Shown here piece by piece: positions 29,627-36,338 of a stretch of 39,314 bases of DNA. The translations under genes were made by a program, and so were the position numbers. Source of the DNA: Minisyncoccota bacterium (GTDB lineage: Bacteria > Patescibacteriota > Minisyncoccia > Moranbacterales > GCA-2747515); assembly GCA_937936355.1 (NCBI GenBank), contig CALDDM010000010.1, positions 1 to 39,314 on the forward strand. The letters are read 5' to 3'. How positions within the stretch are numbered: the first letter of the stretch is position 1; every line of letters begins with the position of its first letter. The notes beneath the pieces are model-generated. The model ran no database searches. It saw only the letters and a list, made by a program, of their open reading frames with translations, and was not told where the DNA came from.

Positions 29627-30439
29627 TCATTTCTTTAAGTTATTGAAATCTATTTCAAATTTTTCCTCAAGAAATGTCATGGTATCTTTCTGGTTCTGCA
29701 GACTTACCTTCACTCTCTGCGCTGTAAACAACCCTGCATTTTTTTCCCAGTATGCATCATCCTTTGCCACTGACTTCATCCACTTTATTTTTACAAGGTA
29801 TTCTGATTTTTCATTACTAGAGTTTTTGAAAAGTGGGTCATTCGCATCCATGTATTCTTCAAGTAATTTTCCACCCACAGAAAACTGCGTAGGGCGAACT
29901 GCCTCTTGATCAACGGTCCCCACACCGACATACCCATATCTCTTTAAGTATGCAACAACAACGTCTCCTTTTTTCAGCTCACGCAGAGGATCGCTCCACT
30001 GAACCCCCTGACCTGCAGAGAGGAATCCATACTTTCTGCAATCCTCCCATTTCCTATGGTCGCCCTCTCCAACATTGACGTAATAGATGCCATTGTGAAA
30101 ATCAAACTCTGAGAGTGATCTATGCAGTGTGTCATGGGGACGAAACTTATCTCCAAAGTGACCAGGTGATACATTTGTGAGATTCTTTCCTAATTTCCAG
30201 ATCAATGTCTTCTCCACCAGAAAAGCCTCTTGCTCAGTCAAATCTTTCGCGATAACTTTTATAATTGGATCAAGACCTTCTTTCTGAATGGCCTTTATAC
30301 GCTTAGCCTTTTCTGTATCACCCTCGTCATTGAGATGCGCATATTTACGATCGCCCTTTCCTTTGCCATAGTAAAAATCCTCAAAGTTTCTCGGATCTAT
30401 GTAAACATAGACGTAATATTTAGAATTAACATTTTTCAT
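29627..30439 (-). CDS. LEM-3-like GIY-YIG endonuclease fused to an EVE/PUA-like domain
   Basis: YYVYVYIDPRNFEDFYYGKGKGDRKYAHL (LEM-3-type GIY-YIG) then GIYYVNVGEGDHRKWEDCRKYGFLSAGQGVQWSDPLRELKKGDVVVAYLKRYGYVGVGTV (EVE/PUA-like). Confidence 0.75.
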   Translation of the reverse strand: MKNVNSKYYVYVYIDPRNFEDFYYGKGKGDRKYAHLNDEGDTEKAKRIKAIQKEGLDPIIKVIAKDLTEQEAFLVEKTLIWKLGKNLTNVSPGHFGDKFRPHDTLHRSLSEFDFHNGIYYVNVGEGDHRKWEDCRKYGFLSAGQGVQWSDPLRELKKGDVVVAYLKRYGYVGVGTVDQEAVRPTQFSVGGKLLEEYMDANDPLFKNSSNEKSEYLVKIKWMKSVAKDDAYWEKNAGLFTAQRVKVSLQNQKDTMTFLEEKFEIDFNNLKK

Positions 30440-31425
30440 TAGAGATTTTTTATCTCTTCAATCGATCCATGTGTTACAACTGCATGGCATTGAGCACAAA
30501 GACACCTCATATTCACTGGAAGGTCTACACCTTTCGTATCTGCACCTAAAGGAATGATATGGTCTGCCTCGGCATAAGGCCTACCATTTTTTTGAATGAA
30601 CGGCTCACGTCCACATAACTCACAAATGTAGCTATTCCTCTGCTTTATATACTCTGCAAATTTCTTGTTGCGTACAATCTTATTCAAAAACTGCTGCCTC
30701 CTCTTCTGCGTTCCACCTTTCACCTGATCAATCAACTTTTGCATCTTCTCATCTGTAATTTCTCCAAATGTTTCCTTCGCTACCGCCTTTGAGAAATCAT
30801 CATCAGAATTATCTTTTTCTTCGATCTCTACATTCAGCACACTACTCCCTACAATCTCTTTCAATTGTTTATAGACATCCATACTAATACCAACATCCAT
30901 TTTAAAGCTATCCGGCAACACCTGATCCAAATGATATTCCTTTGAAATCATGGCGCCGAGCTCATATCCCCTAGCTAGTGTTCCACTACTGTGTAAATCT
31001 ATCTCTCCCACGGAAAATGATTTGTCAAAAGCTAACCTGTCAGCGTAATGCTTAGCATATTGCTTAATCCTCCCTCTTCCGTCCTTGATACCATACTCTC
31101 GCTCAAATTGCATCCAACCAAAGCCCACGACCAGATGTACACTTGTCATATCAGCACTGAAAAGCAGAGCGACATAATAACCATTTTCTGCCTTATTTGT
31201 CACCTCCTTATCAAGAACTACCAACCACGGGACCTCTGCCCATGCTCCTTGACCGACAGATGTTTTTATCAAGAATTGATTCCTATCAATCTTAAACTCA
31301 TCATAGAATACTTCACGTAATGTATCCGTAAATTCACGCACCTCGTCGGTATATTTGAATGGCCGATCCTTTGTCTGCAGGTGCCTCTTACCAAAGCCAT
31401 TAATTATTTCTTTTGTTTTTTCCAT
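30439..31425 (-). CDS. MrcB_N (DUF3578)-HNH endonuclease, type IV restriction-like
   Basis: SVGQGAWAEVPWLVVLDKEVTNKAENGYYVALLFSADMTSVHLVVGFGW (MrcB_N) and CELCGREPFIQKNGRPYAEADHIIPLGADTKGVDLPVNMRCLCAQCHAVVTHG (HNH). Likely start MEKTKEI at 31425; ORF track start is 31479. Confidence 0.85.
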   Translation of the reverse strand: MEKTKEIINGFGKRHLQTKDRPFKYTDEVREFTDTLREVFYDEFKIDRNQFLIKTSVGQGAWAEVPWLVVLDKEVTNKAENGYYVALLFSADMTSVHLVVGFGWMQFEREYGIKDGRGRIKQYAKHYADRLAFDKSFSVGEIDLHSSGTLARGYELGAMISKEYHLDQVLPDSFKMDVGISMDVYKQLKEIVGSSVLNVEIEEKDNSDDDFSKAVAKETFGEITDEKMQKLIDQVKGGTQKRRQQFLNKIVRNKKFAEYIKQRNSYICELCGREPFIQKNGRPYAEADHIIPLGADTKGVDLPVNMRCLCAQCHAVVTHGSIEEIKNL

Positions 31426-31438
31426 ACTTGTATAGTTT

Positions 31439-32035
31439 TTAACATATATTTTCACATGGAACCCCATCGTCATCTCCATCCCTCACTGAGCAACCGCATG
31501 TATTTAATTGAAAGTATGCCTCTTCGCATGAGTTCATATTTGGACATGTCTTTGAGCAGTTACAGGAGTAACCCGGCCTTTGCTGAGCCTTTCTTTGTCT
31601 CTCCAGCTCTACCTGCCTCCCCCTTTCGATTCTCTGCTGCTCTACTATATTCTCGAGTCTTTTTTGCTCTGCCAGTCTTGCAGCATCTGCATCAGCCCTT
31701 GCCTTACGTTCCGCTTCTGCCGCCTCTTCTATTACTTTTGCCTTCGCAGCCGCCTCTTCCTTCTCGCGTTCAAGTCTCTCATTTTTAATTTGCAATTCCT
31801 CCTTAGCCTTTCGCTCATCTTCAATTTTCTTTTCCTCTATAAGCTGAGCCTCTTTTTTTTGTTTGATGAGCTCCTCTTCGCTTTTCGTTTTGCCCACTCC
31901 TGCTTGCTGTACATCATTTTCAATAAGTACTTCCTCACTGATAACCCCCTCACTTTTCGACTTATCATTTATAACAGCTCCACCAAAAAGAACTGCTGAG
32001 GAAGCGAAAATGACTGGAATAATTCTTTGCAACAT
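31439..32035 (-). CDS. Secreted coiled-coil protein with C-terminal Excalibur domain
   Basis: Signal peptide, long K/E-rich coiled coil, CSKTCPNMNSCEEAYFQLNTCGCSVRDGDDDGVPCENIC. Confidence 0.85.
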   Translation of the reverse strand: MLQRIIPVIFASSAVLFGGAVINDKSKSEGVISEEVLIENDVQQAGVGKTKSEEELIKQKKEAQLIEEKKIEDERKAKEELQIKNERLEREKEEAAAKAKVIEEAAEAERKARADADAARLAEQKRLENIVEQQRIERGRQVELERQRKAQQRPGYSCNCSKTCPNMNSCEEAYFQLNTCGCSVRDGDDDGVPCENIC

Positions 32036-32036
32036 A

Positions 32037-33608
32037 CTACTCTTGTCTCAATAATTTTCGTATATGATTTCTCAGCGACTCATCAACACAGTAGATATAT
32101 GTTCCTTTAATCCCTCGCGTTAGAAGCGTCTTGTATATATTGAGTATGTATCTTTTGATTTCAGCATCGTCAGGAACACCTCTGTGACCACTCTTGTCTT
32201 TGTAAAATTCTCTCTTGAATATAAATTCATTTTTTTGTGCATCATATGAGAGCTCTGGACCAATGATTACACCAACATAATTGAGGTCATATCCCTGAAC
32301 AGTGTGAATACATCCAACCTCATTGATTGCATTGGGGGAATTTACCCAATCACCGCTTACACTATTCCATCTCAGTTTTTTACTTCCGATTTCTATATCC
32401 CACTCATGCGGATTGCTTTTTGATACCCACTCCCATGCATAACCGGCAACGAGTCGTGATAGTCCATACTCGTGATCATTCGACTTGATCCGAGAAATCA
32501 TTTCTGGGAGATCATCAAAGATTTGTACATCGTAATTTCCAACATCCGGGAGGTATTCTTGCCTACCATCAAAGATACCCTGTATGAACTGGATGAAGAT
32601 GTCACCTGCCTGTACGCGCATTTGCTCTTCGAGGCGATATGTATCGCTATCCAGCTTCTCAAAATCAGAAGATGAAACATCAGAAGGGCGAATGGATTGA
32701 TTTGGGTCATAGAAGAATATCTGCTCATTTGATTGTTTCACAATCCAGTCGAGCTGTGTTGCCTCTTTTTCTAGGCCCAGTTTCTTGTTTACATTATCAT
32801 AGGCACCCATCGCTGTAATATTCTTTCGTTTATTGAGCCTATGAGCCTCATCTACAATGAGTAGATCGTATTTCTTTTTTGCAACATCATTTGGCCCAAG
32901 CACCATTGATGCGCTTAGTCCTGGAATATTACGAAAAACCCTCCTGAGCGTATCCCTAAGTGGAGTCATTGCGATCACTAGTCCGATAGAGAGATCTTTC
33001 GTATCTTTGTGTTCACTTAGATACTTTATAAGGTAGGTTGCAAGGATTGTCTTTCCTGTTCCTGGTTTTCCTGTCACAAGATGTGCCTTACTCGCTCTCT
33101 TCTTTATCTTTTCTACGAGGTCCAGCACAACACCCTCCTGATCATCATTGAGCGCCTTGTATGGCGAGTATTTGAAGAGGTCCGTATTTTGTAGATCCCT
33201 TAGTGATTGTGATGCGAGATTCATTTCACGAAGCTCATCCCAAATCACATCGAACTTTGCTCGATATTTTTCCCTGTCGTAATAGCTATGATTCTGTAAT
33301 CCAGCATTTCCATTTTGCAATTTGTATTTTCCGTCTGCAGCAAGGTATTGGATGAGCCATGACTCTATATCAAGCGCTGCAGATTTATTGTACTCGTCAT
33401 CAGCAATTACATGGATTGCATTGAGTCTTTGTCTTTGTTCGTTTTTGAGATGCTCTTTACTTCTCCTGAAGACATTTACCGCCTCCCCAATGTAGGCTTC
33501 CTTTCCATTCTCTTGGATATATACAACAGGCCAATCCTTACCGTACCTATACTCTTTCAACTGAGCAATGTCATTTTCATTGAAACTGAATGTAGTGATT
33601 TTACTCAT
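32037..33608 (-). CDS. GIY-YIG nuclease-DUF2075 (SF1-like helicase/ATPase) protein
   Basis: WPVVYIQENGKEAYIGEAVNVFRRSKEHL (GIY-YIG), HLVTGKPGTGKTILATYLI (Walker A), YDLLIVDEAHRLNKRKN (Walker B), CIHTVQGYDLNYVGVIIGPEL. Confidence 0.9.
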   Translation of the reverse strand: MSKITTFSFNENDIAQLKEYRYGKDWPVVYIQENGKEAYIGEAVNVFRRSKEHLKNEQRQRLNAIHVIADDEYNKSAALDIESWLIQYLAADGKYKLQNGNAGLQNHSYYDREKYRAKFDVIWDELREMNLASQSLRDLQNTDLFKYSPYKALNDDQEGVVLDLVEKIKKRASKAHLVTGKPGTGKTILATYLIKYLSEHKDTKDLSIGLVIAMTPLRDTLRRVFRNIPGLSASMVLGPNDVAKKKYDLLIVDEAHRLNKRKNITAMGAYDNVNKKLGLEKEATQLDWIVKQSNEQIFFYDPNQSIRPSDVSSSDFEKLDSDTYRLEEQMRVQAGDIFIQFIQGIFDGRQEYLPDVGNYDVQIFDDLPEMISRIKSNDHEYGLSRLVAGYAWEWVSKSNPHEWDIEIGSKKLRWNSVSGDWVNSPNAINEVGCIHTVQGYDLNYVGVIIGPELSYDAQKNEFIFKREFYKDKSGHRGVPDDAEIKRYILNIYKTLLTRGIKGTYIYCVDESLRNHIRKLLRQE

Positions 33609-33613
33609 GATGT

Positions 33614-33949
33614 TTACAACTCTGTGTATTTAGTAGATTTTCCTTTTGACTTTTCTACCGGATACTTTGAAGCTGCTTTTGCGAGCTTTTTATCTAGTGC
33701 TTCATCAATGTCTATTCCCGCATCGTGCGCCATCAGAAGGACCCAATAATAAACATCTGCCAATTCATCCTGCAATTCATCCTCCTTACCCTCTTGAACC
33801 GTGTTGTCCTTGGTCCACTGGAAGAGCTCGAGAACCTCTGAAGCCTCAAGATTCAAAGAGAGAGCCATATTCTTCATGTCATGAAATTGCTCCCAATCTC
33901 TATCCTTACGAAATTGGAGGATTTTCTTTATGAGATCTTGCTTGTTCAT
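33614..33949 (-). CDS. MazG-like nucleotide pyrophosphohydrolase
   Basis: FRKDRDWEQFHDMKNMALSLNLEASEVLELFQW...ELQDELADVYYWVLLMAHDAGID (EExxE-type metal site). 5 nt from the DUF2075 gene. Confidence 0.88.
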   Translation of the reverse strand: MNKQDLIKKILQFRKDRDWEQFHDMKNMALSLNLEASEVLELFQWTKDNTVQEGKEDELQDELADVYYWVLLMAHDAGIDIDEALDKKLAKAASKYPVEKSKGKSTKYTEL

Positions 33950-34021
33950 ATACCTAACTATATTGTTACACTTATAATATCATACGATTTTTCCTTGTAT
34001 CTAGGTGGTAAAATAAATAAC

Positions 34022-34666
34022 ATGATTGAAACAATAATCACAATAATTAAGACAATCTGGTTAGTGCCATTTCTCATCTTGATTATTTGGTATTTCAAAA
34101 AACCCAGCACTAAAGGAAAGGTTGGCGAATTTGTGACAAACAGTGTGATCAAAATTAGCTTCGATAAAGATAAGTATCACCTCGTAAAAGATCTCACATT
34201 TAAAACACACCACAGCTCTACTCAGGTAGATGAAGTTATCATCTCTCAGTATGGAATATTCGTGATAGAGACTAAAAATTGGAACGGATGGATATTTGGC
34301 AGTGAACATCAAGCAGAGTGGACCGTGGTATACAAAGGAGGTAAAAAATATAAAAAACTTAATCCCATATTACAAAACAAAGGACACATTAAGGCTATTG
34401 CAGAAAAATTTAACATACCTGAGTCAAAAATATTTTCAATTGTAGTATTTGTTGGTGATGTGGATAAATGTAAAATTAAAACAAAAATGCCAGACAATGT
34501 TGGCTACCCAAGCACAATGAGAAAATATATAGAATCAAAATCTGAAATCCTATTATCAAAGATAAATGTCGAAAAAATACTCAAAGACATTGCCATCAAG
34601 AGACTACCAAGAGGACGAGAAACAGATATTCAGCATATAGAAAATATCAGGAAGATGCACAGATAA
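34022..34666 (+). CDS. Membrane-anchored NERD (nuclease-related) domain protein
   Basis: N-terminal TM (MIETIITIIKTIWLVPFLILIIWYF), GKVGEFVTNSVI, QVDEVIISQYGIFVIETKNWNGWIFGSEHQAEWTV. Start at 34022; ORF track start is 33881. Confidence 0.85.
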   Translation: MIETIITIIKTIWLVPFLILIIWYFKKPSTKGKVGEFVTNSVIKISFDKDKYHLVKDLTFKTHHSSTQVDEVIISQYGIFVIETKNWNGWIFGSEHQAEWTVVYKGGKKYKKLNPILQNKGHIKAIAEKFNIPESKIFSIVVFVGDVDKCKIKTKMPDNVGYPSTMRKYIESKSEILLSKINVEKILKDIAIKRLPRGRETDIQHIENIRKMHR

Positions 34667-34751
34667 TTCCAAAGAATTCTCTGGTTACACAGAGAAAAGC
34701 TGGAAGAAGGAAATATAAACTTAACGATTTAAAGTATACTTCTTATCAAAA

Positions 34752-34775
34752 AACCGTTCCTGAGAACGGCTTCTT
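34752..34775 (+). terminator. Terminator-like hairpin after the NERD gene
   Basis: CCGTTC-CTGA-GAACGG then CTTCTT. Confidence 0.55.
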
Positions 34776-34794
34776 GCGACAAAAATTTCGATTG

Positions 34795-34982
34795 GCGGGA
34801 GTGACCGGGCATCTTACGTGTCACTTCGCTCCTTTCAAGAACCCACGGTTCTCGAGACTCTCCTCCACTGGAAAACAAATGTTTTCCCGACCCCTTTCCT
34901 TGTTCGAGCCCTACCATTCCAAGAAACAATAAAAGCCTACATATACATGCAAGCTTTTATCATTTTGCGGGAGTGACCGGGC
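34795..34982 (+). repeat. tRNA-associated structured repeat, copy A, flanked by direct repeats of the tRNA-Asp 3' end
   Basis: GCGGGAGTGACCGGGC at 34795-34810 and 34967-34982; AGAACC-CAC-GGTTCT hairpin (34838-34852); GGAAAAC-AAAT-GTTTTCC hairpin (34870-34887); GTTCGAGCCC (34902-34911). Confidence 0.8.
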
Positions 34983-35042
34983 TCGAACCGGCGACCTTCT
35001 GCGTGACAGGCAGACGCTCTAACCAAGCTGAGCTACACCCCC
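34968..35042 (-). tRNA. tRNA-Asp(GTC)
   Basis: GGGGGTGTAGCTCAGCTTGGTTAGAGCGTCTGCCTGTCACGCAGAAGGTCGCCGGTTCGAGCCCGGTCACTCCCG; full cloverleaf, anticodon GTC, no encoded CCA. Confidence 0.95.
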
Positions 35043-35061
35043 GTATGTCACTATCATTTTA

Positions 35062-35109
35062 CAATGATTTCTTAGAAGAAAAATTCATTTATCTTCTAAG
35101 AAATCATTG
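35062..35109 (-). terminator. Strong hairpin terminator of the 98-aa gene
   Basis: Perfect 18-bp inverted repeat CAATGATTTCTTAGAAGA / TCTTCTAAGAAATCATTG, 3 nt past the stop codon. Confidence 0.7.
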
Positions 35110-35112
35110 CAA

Positions 35113-35409
35113 TTACTCAAAAATACTCTCAACCTCTGCCTCAATTCCTTTCATCCTCTCCTTGTTGCCATTCAAGCCTCGAGCAAGATTATCTGCATAC
35201 TCACTTGCCAAGGCAGCTAGCGCTTCAATCTTACCTGAGTCATTTGCACATTCACCAGCAATGTAATCTAAAGGAAGATTTACCATATTTGCAATATGCT
35301 CGATAGCGCCTTGCTGTGTATCTGTGAAATTCTCACTAACTTTACCTGAGACACCGCCTTCTATCGAAGGTGATTCAACGCTTTCCATGTTGTTCATAAA
35401 TTTGCACAA
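35113..35409 (-). CDS. Hypothetical small acidic protein (98 aa)
   Basis: Sits between tRNA-Met and tRNA-Asp on the same strand with its own terminator; family not recognised. Confidence 0.55.
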   Translation of the reverse strand: MCKFMNNMESVESPSIEGGVSGKVSENFTDTQQGAIEHIANMVNLPLDYIAGECANDSGKIEALAALASEYADNLARGLNGNKERMKGIEAEVESIFE

Positions 35410-35419
35410 ATTTATAACG

Positions 35420-35493
35420 TACCAGGGGTGAGAATTGAACTCACGACCTCAGGCTTATGAGTCCTGTGCTCTAACCAACTGAGCTACCCTGGC
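35420..35493 (-). tRNA. tRNA-Met(CAT), elongator type (tRNA-Ile2 not excluded)
   Basis: GCCAGGGTAGCTCAGTTGGTTAGAGCACAGGACTCATAAGCCTGAGGTCGTGAGTTCAATTCTCACCCCTGGTA; body resembles elongator tRNA-Met. Confidence 0.9.
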
Positions 35494-35688
35494 ATATCAT
35501 TATGTCATGATAGTTCAATTTGCTAAATATTGCACGTGTCGGACGAGTCCTGCGCTCACTGTATTTAACGAAGAACTGAGCTACCCTGGCATATCATTAT
35601 GTCATGATAGTTCAATTTGCTAAATCTTGCACGTGTCGGACGAGTCCTGTGCTCACTGTATTTAACGAAGAACTGAGCTACCCTGGCA
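35481..35688 (-). repeat. 97-bp tandem repeat containing degenerate tRNA-Met 5' halves (two units plus a partial third)
   Basis: gagctaccctggc recurs at 35481, 35578 and 35675; units nearly identical, including cgagtcctgNgctcactgtatttaacgaagaact. Confidence 0.9.
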
Positions 35689-35696
35689 CCAATTGT

Positions 35697-35908
35697 TAAT
35701 TGTCACGAGTACAATGTGTTGCGGGAGTAGATTTTCACGTCAATCACCTAAGTGATCTCCTATGAAACCGTGGGTTTCATAGTCTTCCGTCCACGGGGAA
35801 ATATCTTTCCCCGACCCCCTTTCGTTCAAATCCTAGCAGACTACGTAGAATAATTTTACTTGAAAGATGATTGATTGTCACGAGTACAATGTGTTGCGGG
35901 AGTAGGAT
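35697..35908 (+). repeat. tRNA-associated structured repeat, copy B, flanked by direct repeats of the tRNA-fMet 3' end and trailer
   Basis: attgtcacgagtacaatgtgttgcgggagtag at about 35697 and 35873; TATGAAACC-GTG-GGTTTCATA hairpin (35761-35781); CGGGGAAA-TATC-TTTCCCCG hairpin (35794-35813); GTTCAAATCCTA (35824-35835). Confidence 0.85.
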
Positions 35909-35967
35909 TTGAACCTACGACCTCCTGGTTATGAGCCAGACGAGCTGCCGGACTGCTCTATCCCGCT
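35894..35967 (-). tRNA. Initiator tRNA-fMet(CAT)
   Basis: AGCGGGATAGAGCAGTCCGGCAGCTCGTCTGGCTCATAACCAGGAGGTCGTAGGTTCAAATCCTACTCCCGCAA; unpaired 1:72 (A,A), initiator-type D-arm and GGCTCATAACC loop. Confidence 0.93.
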
Positions 35968-36036
35968 GCAACATATTCGCATGAAAAAATGAAGCCATAA
36001 GCTGCTTCACATAAGTGTCACGCTAAATGTAAAACT

Positions 36037-36065
36037 AGTATACTATGTCCAAAAATTCCTGTCAA
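36037..36065 (-). promoter_or_regulatory. Sigma70-type promoter upstream of tRNA-fMet
   Basis: Minus strand TTGACA-GGAATTTTTGGACATAG(17)-TATACT. Confidence 0.75.
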
Positions 36066-36083
36066 CAAAAAAATGCCCTACCA

Positions 36084-36112
36084 TTGACAGAGATTAAATT
36101 TAATGATTTAAT
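36084..36112 (+). promoter_or_regulatory. Sigma70-type promoter for the 36141-36727 gene pair
   Basis: TTGACA-17 nt-TTTAAT, then RBS-like gtaaggggga before the ATG at 36141. Confidence 0.6.
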
Positions 36113-36140
36113 CATCTCAACCTTGTAAGGGGGATAGAGA

Positions 36141-36338
36141 ATGCACATTAACAAGAAAAGTGATGACTACACAACACAAAGTGCGCAGCAACAACATGCG
36201 CGAACGCTTTTTGATCGACACTTCTTCGCCGCACAAGCTAGAAACATGATCATCAGACCTTTTCCTTATCGTGTGAGGAAAAGAGCTCTCCAGCGCTTAG
36301 CGCAACTCAACACAAAAAATAACAAAGAGAGCGAGTAA
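36141..36338 (+). CDS. Small basic hypothetical protein (65 aa)
   Basis: Promoter and RBS upstream, TAATG overlap with the next gene; family not recognised. Confidence 0.6.
   Translation: MHINKKSDDYTTQSAQQQHARTLFDRHFFAAQARNMIIRPFPYRVRKRALQRLAQLNTKNNKESE

Noticed and set aside
34795-34930. Structured repeat read as a tRNA or tmRNA on the plus strand (ends in GTTCGAGCCCTACCATTCCA)
   Set aside because: No pairing T-stem, D-arm or full acceptor stem; only the T-loop resemblance survives.
26561-34982. Classical integrative element or prophage
   Set aside because: No integrase, recombinase, transposase or structural phage gene found in the interval.
35481-35688. 97-bp tandem repeat as a CRISPR array
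   Set aside because: Whole units repeat without variable spacers and the content is tRNA-derived; no cas genes.
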